The translations under genes and the position numbers were made by a program. Shown here piece after piece: positions 1 through 12,865 of a stretch of 64,000 bases of DNA (position 1 is the first letter of the stretch; every line of letters begins with the position of its first letter). The notes beneath the pieces were generated by a model. It did not search any database. It had not been told where the DNA came from and was given only the letters and a program-made list of their open reading frames with translations. Source of the stretch: Misgurnus anguillicaudatus (taxonomy: Eukaryota > Chordata > Actinopteri > Cypriniformes > Cobitidae); NCBI RefSeq assembly GCF_027580225.2, contig NC_073359.2, positions 10,359,001-10,423,000 of the forward strand, given 5' to 3'.

Positions 1-1652
1 AAAACGCATCTAAAACCTGTTGTACGCCATTGCACACCGTTTCCAGGAAACATGTCGTTCAACCCGGAAAACGTAGCAAAACGTTGCGCACCGGTGTGAG
101 ATTGAACGTGCCCCAGGTGTTTTTACTAAGTCCATAGCAATCTATTGTCCAACATCTGGGACAATCTTGAAGACTGTGGAGACCGCAACACGTAAGAAGA
201 GTTGTTTAATAGGTTGTATATTAATTGGTAATGAGAATTAATTATGTAACGGCTCCTGACCTGAGACAGATGGACAGGCGCTCCGCAGCTGAGACGGACT
301 TTCTGTAGTTAGTGTTCATATGAGCAATCCTACAATCGGTCAAAGCTAGCAGGCTATCAAACTGCAGCCGTCATCCTCAAGTACCACTGAAAGCAACTGT
401 CATCCAGGTGGCGTTCATGGAGAATACGGTGAAATTCACAGTTGCGTTCGCCTCTGGATGGTGCTGTGTGAACATAAAAATAACACAGAAAGAAATGTTG
501 TTGTTGACGACACTCCTCATAGTAGAGGCGAACAAAAAAGTTTAATCCTGTGAGTAATCTAGTAAGCGAGGAACATGATGTGAATACGTGCTTCACATTT
601 GGTGTGTACACAGCATTAAGCCAATTTATTTAGATAAACCCAGGATCACATGTTGCCATTCAGGCCTCCAGGTCATTAGAAAACTCTTGAAATGTTCTGT
701 AGAGAACGGGCAATCTGAGCATTTAAAAACATGTTGATCAGCAAATAAATACTGGTACACTCGTTGTATTTTTTCATAAATCTCAAATCATTTTAAAGAA
801 TAATTGTCATAACACTTTCAATAAAACAACAGAGGTACTCTGCAATGCGACATTTGATGTGAAGTGAGTATGTATTAGGGCTGTGATGATTGTAATATTT
901 ACAGTATAGTCAATTATAAAGTTGACTTTTATTCTTTGTTAATTGTACATTGTTGTTATATGCTTATGACTTGCAATTGTAATGCTCAGTTAACTGAAAT
1001 AAACCAGGCTTGATGACGTATGCAGACTGGATATACGACCTCCGGAGGCTGCAGCCTTCGGATTAAGAAACTACCATTCTCTCTTGGTCACTAATGGTTG
1101 CGAAAAAGTATCAATCTGCGCTACACCATCAGAATGCGTTTTCAGCCTGGCTGGTAAAATTATAATCCCAAAAACTTTCCTCACTTGTTGTTTCAAGGAT
1201 GGAAGTGCTACAATAAACACACACATAGACGGCGATCCCGTGAGTGCTCCAGGGCTCGGCTTGAGCACCCACCAAAATGTCCAAGCACATATGCTCATTT
1301 GCTTCACATGTCGTGTCTAAAACCATGCGAAAACGTGACAACGCCACCTTCCTCCTCTTTAACGATGCAGTCACACGGGACGTAAGGGTTAACGCTTCCC
1401 ATTGACTTTTAATGGGTGACGTCATGCGTTGCCGAACTGAATAGTGGATCCGTCGATGCAGCGTCAGTGCCATTGCTCACGGCAGAAGTTGAACATTTCT
1501 CAACTTTTCAAGCGGCAACGTGTGCGTCAGCCAATCAGATCGCCTTATGCAAATTACCTAGACAGAGACAGGCAATTATGTTTATGGAAGAACGGAGCAT
1601 GTGTAGCGGCCACTGTGATTGGCTGTTGGCCACGCTTCAGACAAGCCTTCCG
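1..1652. other. Intergenic, no gene seen
   Basis: Only short chance ORFs. Around 1040-1080 is a CCGGAGG/CTGCAGCC stretch of a type common in fish repeats. A perfect CRE palindrome TGACGTCA lies at 1417-1424 in a locally GC-richer block (1320-1660). Confidence 0.5.
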
Positions 1653-2152
1653 TTAAAGGATTAGTCCATTTTCTTAAAAGAAAAATCCAGATAATTTACT
1701 CACCACCATGTCATCCAAAATGTTGATGTCTTTCTTTGTTCAGTCGAGAAGAAATTACGTTTTTTGAGGAAAACATTGCAGGATTGCTACGTCACTACGC
1801 ATTTACGTTAGGTCTTGCTGGACCGTACCAAGACGAAAAGTTGTGGTTTAAAAGTACATATTTTTTATTTTTCTTGTCAAAAATGACAATCATTTCGCTA
1901 GATAAGACCCTTATGCCTCGTTTGGGATTGTTTATAGTCCTTTGAAACTCCGTTGAAAAAAACGGTTAAGTGTTAAGTATTAAATGTTGGGTTGTATTAA
2001 AGTCCATTAAAATGAGAAAAATCCTGCAATGTTTTCCTCAAAAAACATAATTTCTTCTTGACTGAACAAAGAAAGACATCAACATTTTGGATGACATGGT
2101 GGTGAGTAAATTATCTGGATTTTTCTTTTAAAAAAATGGACTAATCCTTTAA
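1653..2152. mobile_element. TTAA-flanked MITE, family A (copy 1)
   Basis: Both ends carry an inverted ~90-bp sequence (TTAAAGGATTAGTCCATTTT on the left, its complement on the right) with a TTAA at each edge. The middle contains AAAATGACAATC...GATAAGACCC, shared with the copies at 9906 and 37371. No transposase. Confidence 0.8.
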
Positions 2153-3225
2153 GCGTTAACGCTTACGCCCTTTGTGAATGCGCCGTATAATGAATTTAAT
2201 TATATTCAATGCCAAATTAGATTAAGTAATAAAACATGAGCAATCAGCTTCTGAGTTTCTGGGGAAGATCAAATGGACATCTGGACGTTGTTGCAACAGC
2301 AATCAAACTTCTGTGTCCTTTTAACATTATTGATTAATCTGACCAATTGATCTTGGAGTACCTGTAAAATATCAAATATAGACCTGATGGTTTTGATGCT
2401 TTTTAGAAAACAACAAATAATAACATTTCGGTTACACTTTAATATAAGGGTCCATGAATCATAATGAACTAAGACATAAATGTATTTTTTACTTAAACAT
2501 GAACCTGTGCCGAGTTAAAGCATATACTATTAATAAACTATTGAAGTCACCATTAACTTTAGTAATCATAATGATTCATGGACCTTTATTATAAAGGGTA
2601 ACCCACATTTCTATAAAATTCATACACTACTTTAAGGGTTCAATATGATGAATGAACTGTAAAAAATCTATGATTGTGTATTTAAATAAAAATAAATCCC
2701 CAAATTTCTTTAAACTAGTAAAATACAAAAAGAAAAACTCTATAAATTACACCACGAGTCTGCTGATCAGCCAATGTCTATTGTTGTTTGTTATACCTTG
2801 GAGGTCCCATGACAGCCCTCTTCTCCTGATCTGAAAATTCAGCATCTCCTATAAACTGTAGGAAACAATTTCATTTAGAAATTTCTAACAAAAACTTCAG
2901 CTATACAGGTGACAGATTTTAGTTTAGTACCACACATTTGCATACCAACTGTGTAGTTGCACAATGATCTGGGCAGTCTTGTAGCTGAATAGTGGCAGTT
3001 TCAGCAGATTTCCCTTTTAAAACATGTATCACTCCCAGACAAACAAGGACCACCATGATAAAGGAATGCCCAACAGTCCTCCTAGCCATCAGAAACAGGG
3101 GCCAGTGGCACCAGCTGGGTGTACACCCGGTTGTAAGACTAGTCTGGACTCTGGAGGTAAAATGCACTTTACATCATATGGCTACACATGTAGCACCATC
3201 TAGGCATAGCGTACATCCGAGACTA
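2153..3225. other. Intergenic, no gene seen
   Basis: AT-rich. Inverted copies of a 'phrase' (GGTCCATGAATCATAATGA near 2449, its complement near 2565) outline a small foldback at about 2430-2600. ORFs here look like chance. Confidence 0.4.
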
Positions 3226-3844
3226 ATGCTGCGTTCCAGAGCCCATCCAAACCAGTGGAACTTGGGACTTATCCTTCCTGAAGTGTACTAGCTCCTACTT
3301 CAAAGCGTTCCAGGCAATTGAAGTAGAACGCTAAGCTTCATGCTAGCAGATAATAACAACAATTTTACTCCATAACATAAAAAACAAGTTGTGTTCAAAT
3401 TACAGTGTCTAAAACAACCCAACAGTCAGAGCCGATGGTGTAGTGGACGGTGCTCCGGCATATGGTGCAGACGCACTTCTGGCGACCCGAGTTCGAATCC
3501 TGGCTCGAGGTCCTTTGCCAATCCCACACCCCTCTCTCCACCCTATACTTTCCTGTCATCTCCTTAATCACTGTCTATCTAATAAAGGCAAAAATGGCCC
3601 AAAAATATAACTTATAAAACAACCCAACAAGCAGAGAAGTACAGTTTATAGCCTATTCATTGACGCTTTACCTCTCATGACGCGAGACTCATTTCCTCTG
3701 AATTCATTTTGCGAAGTCGGGGTAGGTCGAACTCCCCCAAGATTGCCAGTAGGAGGTTCCACTTCGACAGCCTTTCCAGTGCACTTTTCCTAGTTGGAGG
3801 TAGGATAAGTCCCACTGGTTTGTATGGGCTCTGGAACACAGCAT
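3226..3844. mobile_element. Non-autonomous DNA element with inverted ends
   Basis: ATGCTGCGTTCCAGAGCCCA at the left is repeated inverted at the right, with further inward similarity (GGACTTATCC/GGATAAGTCC, TTCCACT). A SINE is nested inside. No coding capacity. Confidence 0.7.
3425..3615 (+). mobile_element. tRNA-derived SINE with 14-bp target duplication
   Basis: The head GCCGATGGTGTAGTGG and a B-box-like GTTCGAATCC at 3491-3500 mark a tRNA-derived pol III promoter. The tail reads CTATCTAATAAAGGCAAAAA. The target duplication AAAACAACCCAACA is found intact at 3411-3424 and 3616-3629. Confidence 0.85.
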
Positions 3845-4667
3845 AAACATTAAGTCTAGTCAAAGGTAGGTGTAAATATAAAGTCTTGACTTGTTTCTAT
3901 AGCAACATAGAAATAATTAAACTGACAAGACACTTGCACGTCTAATGCATATGCGAGCAGCACTAGGCTTTCATGCATGCAATGATTGACAGCACCAATA
4001 AATTGTTATATCATGTAATACTTATATATTTACAGCATATAAAACTTATTAAAAGCTTTGTTTTTTTTTGTTTTAATTTAGAATTGCTAGAATGTATCGC
4101 GAAATGATTTCCTTTTGTGCAAATTGGAAAGGCTTTCGTTTAGTTAATGTACAGGTTTGATAGTTCTGCATGTGACGCACGCATCTTCAGGGACAGCACA
4201 CTTGTACACGTGAGAGAGAAGGGAAAGCTCTCATTTGTCATCTATCAGCTGGCAGCAGTAAATGCGAGTTTGTAACCATTGCGAAACGAGTGGCATCTCA
4301 ATTATCAATGTGGTTAACCGCATACACAGGGACGTCTATGCCGAGCACACCTGCGCCTGGTCGTAGTATTTTTTTTTCTACAGCAAAACATTCATATTGA
4401 GCATCAGACCGTCCTCTAACACTTTGTCTTTATCGTTGTTGTCGGGCAGCCAGAGTGTTTTTTTTTTGACGCTCTAGCCAGCGGTGGTGTGAACATACAG
4501 TAAGAGATGATTACAGGGATTAAATTTGGTAGATAACACTATGCATTTTTATATTTAGTTGTATGTTATCAGTATACTATAATGACCACAACTAGTGTAA
4601 AAATATTAGGGCCCACCTCTGAGAATACATGAAAATGGCCGAGACCAAGTGACATTCTGTCAGACAT

Positions 4668-4701
<34 letters not shown>

Positions 4702-5901
4702 GACGCGGCCACTAAGTGACGTCACTCAAACTATGCTTATTTTTCACAAAATATTTTCCCTCCCTGCCATTAAAAAAAAATCAAGAATTAATATGAGATG
4801 CAAGAATTATAAAAATACATGGAATTACACAATAATTAATTTCTTCAAATATAATCTCTTTTAAAATGAAAGACGCTACATCTGCGCAATCGCATAACTG
4901 CGCAACTAGCTCAGTCAAGCTAACCCAGATTGCAATAATTGGAGTCAACTTGCGTTATAATTAACCAAAGAATTTAAAATACATTTAAGAACAAGCACGT
5001 TTTTTATAGAAGATATAAAGACAAATAAAAGATCTCCACTAGGATACGTTAGCTCACTAACGTCAACAAGTTTATCATCTTTGTTAGTTATATCGAAATA
5101 TACTGACAACTGAATAAACATCACTATTAAGTAATTCAATAAAGTAACCACGAATTTAAGGAAACCTACCTTAGAATCTACAACAGAAACGGAACACTCG
5201 GAGAATATCGGTTTTACCAGAACCCGCGTCTCGCGATTTGAATAATCACGTGATCACAACAAAGCACTCGAGAGGCGGACGCGCGCTTCTGCCAATAAGC
5301 AGAATAATAATATATAATATATAATAACAATATAATAAAGATATACAATATAAAAGAAAATGGAGATACATTTTAAAAAGTAAAGAGAGGAAATACAACA
5401 TTATAGAATCAGATATTAAATATTACATCATTCATCCCAATAGGTATTAAAGTTAGAAGAGCAAATATTAGGTGTGCACATTCGTCAATGTTTCTCTTCT
5501 GTACCACTTGATAATCTTAGAACAAAAAACAATGTTTAAAGAAACCCAAATTAAATGATCATAGTTAGGGGCAAATATAGAACCTATGGTTGTGGCTCTC
5601 ACTTGTAAATAAAAATTAAAAGTAATTATATTTAAAGGGTATAGACAAAAAAATAAGGCACTTAATCCATTTTCATGGGAGATGTTAGTATACAAACTTA
5701 TATCCAAAGTGAATAACAAAGAAGTATCAGATAGAGTGTGAAGTTCCAAAATTTTGTTCAAAAAATCTGTAGCCTCTAATATATGATTATATTTCATGAA
5801 CAAACAGCTTAATGAAAATATCAATATGTTGTGATGAGATAAGAGTTAGTCTGTGCAAGAGTCAGACAACCTAAGGATCAGATAAGTTCTTATGAATAAG
5901 G
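3845..5901. other. Intergenic; possible minus-strand first exon near 5169-5290
   Basis: No coding gene recognised. A CRE palindrome TGACGTCA is at 4717-4724. Around 5169-5290 the minus strand shows a CpG-containing stretch ending CTAAG then GTAGGT, which could be a noncoding first exon with its donor; this is weak. Confidence 0.3.
4668..4700. repeat. (GCA)11 microsatellite
   Basis: Eleven uninterrupted GCA triplets, not inside a recognisable coding exon. Confidence 0.95.
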
Positions 5902-6122
5902 GGCTGTTTCTCGGACAGGGATTAGACTAGTCCGAGACTAAAATAAATGTAAGAGCTGTGCAAACTGAAAACTACTTGTACTATCTTAAAAAACATCAGT
6001 GCCCTTTGTTTTGCCTCAAAATGCAAAATAATCTTTTTAGTAAAGTAGGTTTTTAATATTTCCTAAATTAAACTAAGACCTAGTCCTGGTTTAAGCTACT
6101 CCCTGTCCGGGAAACCACCCCT
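5902..6122. mobile_element. MITE, CTGTCCGGGAAAC family (copy 1)
   Basis: Inverted ends: GGGGCTGTTTCTCGGACAGG on the left and CCCTGTCCGGGAAACC on the right. Related copies lie at about 19187-19375 and 38037-38242. Confidence 0.7.
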
Positions 6123-6530
6123 CAGTGTATAAAAGCAGGTCTGATTTGGATGTTGACAATACAAGAAATTAAACTCTGACTGGGTTATACAACCTTGTAA
6201 AATAAATTAAATACCAAAACTAAACTAAATCATATATCCTGGCACCTGTCCACACACTGGCAAACACCCAAACTACCTTAATTTATATTAACATGCGTTT
6301 TTACCAAATCCATAGCGCCCTCTGGTGGTGCAATACAAAACGACATTTTGGCTCCAACCTTCAGTAATAACTTGAAAAAATGCAGCAATTCATTGTTCTT
6401 TAACCTTTTTGTTTTATTCAGGTCCTACGTTATTTTACTGTCAGGTCCACTTGGTCGCATAAGTTTAAAAATTATGTTCAAATCTTATAAAAATCTTTTA
6501 AGTCAGTTTTTCCAATGCAAGGTTAAGGAC
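6123..6530. other. Intergenic, no gene seen
   Basis: AT-rich; contains a short CAAATCCATAGCGCCCTCTGGTGG stretch-type repeat fragment near 6305-6330. Nothing else supported. Confidence 0.4.
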
Positions 6531-8880
6531 ATTATATTCCACAACAAATATACATATTCATTTAAGTTCTTATAATTTTAAAACGTTTCTTTGTAAGATA
6601 ATGTGTAAAACAATTGTTAATCTGCTAATAATATGTGTATTTATCAAAACGTGGCGCTCAGTAAAGTCACTTTTCTAGCTATCCAATCACAATGGAGGAG
6701 AGGCGGGACAAACACTACATCGACCAACCGGAACATCTTTCCTCTACTACTGAACAGAAACGTAAAACTTATATAACATTTATATAACACCATGTGATTC
6801 CACAATATGAATACGCCTTGATTTAACAACTTATCTACAAAATCTGATATGTATAAGACAACACTCCGCGGAAGTTTGTATAATGGCAACCAAAGCACAT
6901 AAGCGCTTAAGAGCCCTCTAGCGGTCATTTTTTAGAACAACGCTTGGCGCGTCAGCCTTTGGTGGAGTTATTTTACCTCAAGAGATTGAATAAATTAATG
7001 ACTTAAAGTACTGTTCACTCACTGCATATGAATTTTCCGTTTCGTTTTTACTTGTGTTTTGAATTAGTTGTGCGAAGAAAATGTCCTTAATTTAACAAAC
7101 CATGAGATTTTTTTCTTAGTCATTGGAAAAGATAAGCCTCTTAATTTTAATATAGTTGTTTTTATATTTACTGTCAAACTGTAATTCATCATGATTTAGG
7201 ACGTTTCAATATTTGATCACTGTTTATATTAAAAACGGTTACAACGGGAGTGATTTCACAGATTAAAGTATTAATATGATTAATAAAAACATAATTCCTT
7301 ACTTTTAACAAAAAATGAAATCCATCATAATGTTTTATTTGTATCTAAAATTCAGGCTGCTGTTTTAATGTAGTCAACGACAATATTTTTCATTAATTTT
7401 CGGTAGAAATCACACTACAATGCCATACATCGACCACTATGGCTCTGGGTCTCAGTAAAGTCACTTTTCTAGCTATCCAATCGCAATGGAGGAGAGGCGG
7501 GACAAACACTACATCGACCAACCGGAACATACTTCCTCTACTACTGAACAAAACTTATATAAAAACTTATATACATTTATATAACACCATGTGATTCCAC
7601 AATATGAATACGCCTTGATTTAACAAATTATCTACATAATCTGTAAACAACACCTGGCGCGTTCTTTTTTTACAGTCTATGGTTCAACCTTTGGTGGAGT
7701 TAATTTTACCTCAAGAGATTGAATAAATAAATGACTTTAATGTAGTGTTCACTGCATATTAATTTTCCGTTTCGTTTTTACTTGTGTTTTAAATTAGTTG
7801 TGTGAAGAAATCTCCTTAATTTAACAAACCCTGAGATTTTTTTTTAGTCAGTGGAAAAGATAAGCCTCTTATTTTTAATATAAGTGTTTTATATTTACTG
7901 TCAAACTGAAATGCATCATGATTTAGGACGTTTCAATATTTGATCACTGTTTCTAAAAACGTTTACAATATTGCATTGTGGTTGATTATGGGATCTATAC
8001 GGAACATGTGCTATGATTGTTTTCGAAAATGTATGAAAAATATTGTCGTTGACTACATTAAAATAGCTGCATGAATTTTAGATAAAAATAAAACATGATA
8101 GTGGATTTAATTTATTGTTAAAAGTAAAGAACGAGGGCAATTATGTTTTTATTAAAAAATATATTAATACTTTAATCTCTGAAATAACTCCCACTCCCTT
8201 TTGAATATTGAAGCATCCTAAATCATGAAGAATTACAGTTTGACAGTAAATATAAACAACAATTATATTAAAATTAAAAGGCTTAATACCCTTTTCTCTG
8301 AATATACAATGCAAGAAAAAAAATCCCAAGGTTTGTTAATTTAAGGACATTTTTTACTTCTAAAACAACACAATTCACTGCCTAATTCAAAACACAAGTA
8401 AAACCGAAAATTCATATACAGTGAACAGTACATTAAGTCATTCATTTATTCAATCTCTTAATGTAAAATTAAACACCAATGGCTGAACGCGTCAAGCGCT
8501 GTTCTAAAAATGTCCGCATGAGGGCGCTTCATGAGGGCGCTTTAGCGCTTTGGTTGCTATTATACAAACCTTCGATAAAGTACAGATTTTTAATTAATAA
8601 TACTTTGTTTAATCAACGCGTATTCATATTGTGGCAGCACATGATGTTAAATATATTAATCGACACGCTATAATTCAATTATGTTTTTGTTCAGTATTAG
8701 TCCCGCCTCTCCTTCCTTGTGATTGGACAGCTAGAAAAGTGACGTTACTGAGCGCCACGTTTTGATAAATACAGATTATTATTAACAGATAAACAATTGT
8801 TTTACACATTATCTTACACAGAAACGTTTAAAGTGTATACGAACATAATTGAATAAGTATATTTGTAGTGGAATATAACT
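6531..8880. mobile_element. Long foldback element (copy 1)
   Basis: Arms of roughly 0.9 kb. GACATTATATTCCAC...CAATTGTTAATCTG on the left is matched inverted by AACAATTGTTTTACACATTA and TGGAATATAAC on the right. A segment starting CTCAGTAAAGTCACTTTTC occurs at about 6658 and again in direct orientation at 7452, so the left arm is partly duplicated. No transposase ORF. A truncated copy lies at 34320-36575. Confidence 0.75.
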
Positions 8881-9112
8881 ATTCTCCCAGAAGTAGTAGG
8901 TCATCCGGGTTCTTTTTGCCTACTGGTTTTAAATACTATGAATTCGGACATTCTACTTGCCTCGCCTAATGCTATTCGCCTACTATTTAGTATGTAAGTA
9001 GGCGGTTTCGCTCGCAGCCCATCTTTCAAGCTGACGCCCCGCGTCGCAATCATCCTCCTCGCGTCTTTGACCAATCAGCATTCAAAAGCAAGATAAGGTC
9101 ATCTTATTTTTT
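8881..9112. repeat. Copy of the TAGTAGGC repeat, inverted
   Basis: AGTAGTAGGTCATC, CTTGCCTCGCC and CGCCTACT are the reverse complement of the 330-bp repeat at 49990-50850. It adjoins a CCAATCAGC box at about 9072. Confidence 0.6.
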
Positions 9113-9740
9113 ATGGACAACTTTCGCGATACATTAGCAATTCTCAGGTAAGTTTGTTTTTAACGATGTTATGCCCTTAAATTGACTTATAACTTCGGTA
9201 CTAGTTGCTTAAATTTGCCAAATCAAGTGTAGTCTTTAGTAAAGTTGTGATAATTTTTTCCTAACGTTACAAGCTGTAACCAACCTGGCCAAATGCCCTA
9301 GTACAGACAGCAGTGTCTATAAATAAGGTCCGCAGAAACCAATTAAACTACGAGTGTTCATTTTAAAACATTTAAAAAGTCAGTTTCTTTCTTTCTTTGC
9401 AATTTAACGGTTAGTTTGCTCAAATGAGACCGCCTCGATGACCTAACTTAATGTACTAGACAAATTATTAAGAAAGCTTTGTTTTTTCCATTTTATTTTG
9501 TAGGTGAATTGTTGGGAATGGAGTCCTTTAGAGCCAAAACACTGAGCCCAGTGCTCCAGAACCCAGAGGAGAAAGACCTGTTGATGAGCAGGACCTGTAA
9601 GATGAGAGGTTTGAGGAAGAGATCATGGAGGACATCACAGTTCAGTGCTGAATGAGGACCCCACAGCGTCTTTCCCCTTCAGTGCTGTCACAGCCATGTA
9701 ACACTGAATCAGTCTCTCAGACGAGGCTCAGGTAAGACAC
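9113..9740 (+). other. Possible 5' exons of an unidentified transcript
   Basis: TTCTCAG|GTAAGT at about 9147 looks like an exon end. TTTTGTAG at about 9497-9504 looks like an acceptor, followed by an ORF beginning MESFRAKTLSPVLQNPEEKD that ends within 48 codons, then GGCTCAG|GTAAGA near 9731. It could be the 5' end of the broken kinase copy. Product not recognised. Confidence 0.3.
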
Positions 9741-9905
9741 TTAAAGGGCTTTATTTACATTTTACGTTAATAATGTACATTATTTACATTGCTAACAAGC
9801 ATTGTTCAATAGTGAGGCTGCATTTTCAAAACTCTTCATACAGGTATCTAAATGTGTATATGGGTATTTACAAATCTGGTGGCAAGAAGGTAAAACCGCT
9901 CTTCA

Positions 9906-10816
9906 TTAAAGGAATAGTAAATTTTCTTAAAAGAAAAATCCAGATAATTTACTCACCACCATGTCATCCAAAATGTTGATGTCTTTCTTTGTTCAGTCGA
10001 GAATTAGTTATGTTTTTTGAGGAAAACATTGAAGGATTTTTCTCATTTTAATGGACACAAACCCTTAACACTTAACTCAACACGTGACAGTTTTTTTCAA
10101 CGGAGTTTCAAAGGACTACAAACAATCCCAAACGAGGCACAAGGGTCCCATCCAGCAAAATGACTGTCGCCCCTGACAAGAAAAATAAAAAATATGCACT
10201 TTTAAACCACAACTTTTTGCCTAGGTCCGGTCCAGCGCGACCTAACGTAAATGCGTAGTGACGTAGTGAGGTCACGTTTACATATTTAAAACGCACATTT
10301 GCTGACCATTGTAAACAATAAACTGACACAAAGACATTATTTAGTGTCATTCCACATACAACAACGTCGGAACGGTCCTCTTTCAAGACGCTTGTAAACA
10401 CTGGGGCGGAGTTTCACATTCGTCCTCTGTGACCTCTTGACCTCATTGCGTATTGCGTGAGGTCGCGCTGACGCTTTCAGGACCGGAGGAATATGAGAAG
10501 TTGTGGTTTGGAGGTGCATTTTTTTTGTTTTTCTTGTCAAAAATGACAATCGTTTTGCTAGATAAGACCCTTATGCCTCGTTTGGAATCGTTTAGAGTCT
10601 TTTGATACTACGTTGAAAAAAAACTGTTACGTGTTGAGTTGGGTGTTGAGGGTTGTTGTCCATTAAAGTCAATTAAAAAGAGAAAGATCCTGCAATGTTT
10701 TCCTCAAAAACATAATTTCTTCTGTACTGAACAAAGAAAGACATCAACATTTTGGATGACATGGTGGTGAGTAAATTATCTGGATTTTTCTTTTAAGAAA
10801 ATGGACTATTCCTTTG
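9906..10816. mobile_element. TTAA-flanked MITE, family A (copy 2), inside the pseudogene
   Basis: About 90-bp inverted ends (GGAATAGTAAATTTTC; complement GAAAATGGACTATTCC) as at 1653. The sequence on either side joins into the intron of the PIM-like gene (CTCTTCAT before, GCCCAATGTGACCTAACATA after), which proves insertion into the pseudogene intron. Confidence 0.82.
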
Positions 10817-10950
10817 AAATAGCCCAATGTGACCTAACATATATGGTGCTTTTCCATTGCATACATAGTACCCCAAGGTTTGGGTCGGGTCAGCTTACTT
10901 TTGTGGGCTTTTTCATTGTGTACAGTACGTATACCAAATTGTTTCTTTTT

Positions 10951-11263
10951 GGTCGCCGTGATTTCACCAAGTAAGATGTGATCCTTGATAAACATTTTTT
11001 GTTGATCCTGAATCAACGTTTTAATCAAAGATACCCCAACTTACCCTTAACTCAAACCCTAATCATTTTTTAAAGCCTCAAATTAGTGTGAAATAATAGT
11101 TCGAGGGGTATTTTTTAAAAGCCCCTAACCCAATCCTAAACCTAAATCTAACATTCACACTAATCCTAATCCTGCAGTCTGATTGGTTAATGAAAATGTT
11201 GATCCAGGACCAACAATGGTGTTGATCCAGGATCACATCCTACTTGGTGAAATCACGTTCACC
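10951..11263. mobile_element. MITE with CACCAAGTAGGATGTG ends
   Basis: GTGATTTCACCAAGTAAGAT on the left is inverted on the right (CTACTTGGTGAAATCACG). Also inserted into the broken kinase copy. Confidence 0.75.
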
Positions 11264-12087
11264 GTATCTCAATACAAATGTTGCATGAAATAGACTTATT
11301 TACCTATAGTTAGCTAATCTTTTTATAATGTTATTGTTTTTTACTAGCCTGTCTATGCCAAGCCCTTTCGTTTCAGAAACTTCACTTTGAACTCGGCGAG
11401 CTTGTGGACACTTGTGGTGATGCAGGCACATCATACAGCGGTCGTTGACTTTCTGTGTTGTTCTCCTGATGGCACACTACTGAAATTTACAAGGATGAAA
11501 TTTTGACATGGATTACTTTTAATAATGAAATGTTTTGTTACCTTTTGTTAACATTACAGGACAATATTATGCAATGGCATAGACGGTCTGTGCTTTGGGT
11601 ATTTTGCTGTTCATAATGGTTCATGGACAACAGCGTATGACCAACTATTGCACCGTTTCACGAAATACTGTTCAGTTGGAAGATATATACAAAGGTAAGA
11701 GAACAGCACAAACAAAAAATACATTGTTCAACCAAAGTTTTTACACAATCATCGATCAACAATTATCACCAGCTTTCAAGTATAAATTATAAACCAAGAA
11801 AGGATATTGCTGCTTAAACTTGAAAATTACAGGACTGATTTATTTATTGCTATATGCTACATATTTCATAAGCTTTTGTTATATATGTGACACTATTCAA
11901 GAACCTTAATGTCTAATTAGTGCTTTTGTCAACATTTACTAATACAGATCATGAAGACCTGATAGATCGGTGCCTGGAACGCAATACAGCCAAAAGACCG
12001 ACATTAGAAGAGATCTTACAACAAGAAGGGTTTGACAAGAAATTAAGGTCAGGAGCAGCTCATGAGTTTATCTTTATACACAAATAG

Positions 12088-12465
12088 CATAGGTCATATG
12101 AGAAACAGAGTTTTTAAAAAGAAACAAAAACTAAAGTTGGATGCTTATTACAAAGGTCTTTAACATTTCTTGATTTACAACGGATTCAACTTTAGATCCG
12201 GTTTACTAGCTCTCTCTGATGTCAGGGAAAAATCATTCGTCCCATAATTACTCTGTTGTGAGTTAACACCACAATTCAGATACAGAGATGGATGAGAAGA
12301 ACAGCAGACAGGAGAGAAATTGATGTTAACTTGCTATATTAAATTCATTTAATCTCTTTAAATACCATGGATATGTTGTTTCAATGGGCTTGCCACAAAA
12401 CAACCTACAGTCTAATAGAATTTTTTTTTTCGTAAAGTCATGCTAACACAACGACAATTACCCAT
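12088..12465. other. 3' flank of the broken kinase copy
   Basis: The first ~100 bp resembles the 3' flank of the intact gene after 27290 (AAACTAAAGT, then CAAAG.TCTTTA). Beyond this nothing is recognised. Confidence 0.4.
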
Positions 12466-12720
12466 AGTTCCTCAGTGCTCCCCAGTTTTGAGCTTATCAG
12501 CTTTAGGTTGTTTTGACTGCACCAGTCTGCCAGCTGTTCAACCTCTCTTCTGTATGCAGATTCATCACTGCTCTGGATGACGCAGATGATTGTGGTGTCA
12601 TATGCACACTTCGAGTTTGATGGAGGGGTGTGTTAAAATCCAGTCGTTGATGTAAAGGAAGAAGAGAAGTGAAGATCGCACACAGCCTTGAGGAGCACCA
12701 GTGCTAATGGTGCCGGAGGT
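12466..12720 (-). mobile_element. Non-LTR retrotransposon (LINE) reverse-transcriptase fragment
   Basis: Minus-strand translation, with frame breaks, gives GAPQGCV, then a degenerate YADDTT region, then ESAYRREVEQLADWCSQNNL, a hallmark of fish LINE (Rex/L2/CR1-type) reverse transcriptase. About 85 codons, decayed. Confidence 0.75.
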
Positions 12721-12865
12721 AAACTTGCCCAATTTCACTTATTACAGATAATTAAGTGATTCATTGTATCTTGACAGTTCCAGCCTTGCTGTAAATATTA
12801 ATATAACATGTTCTTGTTGTTGTTTGTGTCTCTGATTTCTGATTTATATAATTTTCACTTCATTC

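Larger units (their letters stand above)
9820..12087 (+). pseudogene. Broken PIM-like kinase relative
   Basis: Remnants in order. (1) About 9820-9889: end of the glycine-loop exon (VYMGIYKSGGKK) followed by GTAAAACCGCTCTTCAT, the same intron start as in the intact gene. (2) 11348-11440: kinase exon 3 with its first and last parts joined by a ~274-bp internal deletion; DFG reads DTC. (3) 11560-11694: shortened C-lobe exon with ALGILLFIMVHG but an in-frame TAG at 11580-11582. (4) 11948-12087: last exon, RCLERNTAKRPTLEEI, ending in TAG. No VAIK exon is visible, and a 0.9 kb transposon sits in the first intron. It is a dead sister copy of the intact gene. Confidence 0.8.

Noticed and set aside
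1129..1473. 114-codon minus-strand ORF
   Set aside because: GC-richer repeat-like segment; overlapping ORFs on both strands and no recognisable domain.
3425..3500. A functional tRNA gene
   Set aside because: The A and B boxes belong to a SINE head. It lacks a complete cloverleaf and has a SINE tail with a target duplication.
5468..5824. 118-codon minus-strand ORF
   Set aside because: Low-complexity Phe/Leu/Ile composition, no motif and no promoter or splice evidence.
11035..11170. Telomere-like CCTAA repeats
   Set aside because: Only scattered CCTAA words inside a MITE, not a tandem array.
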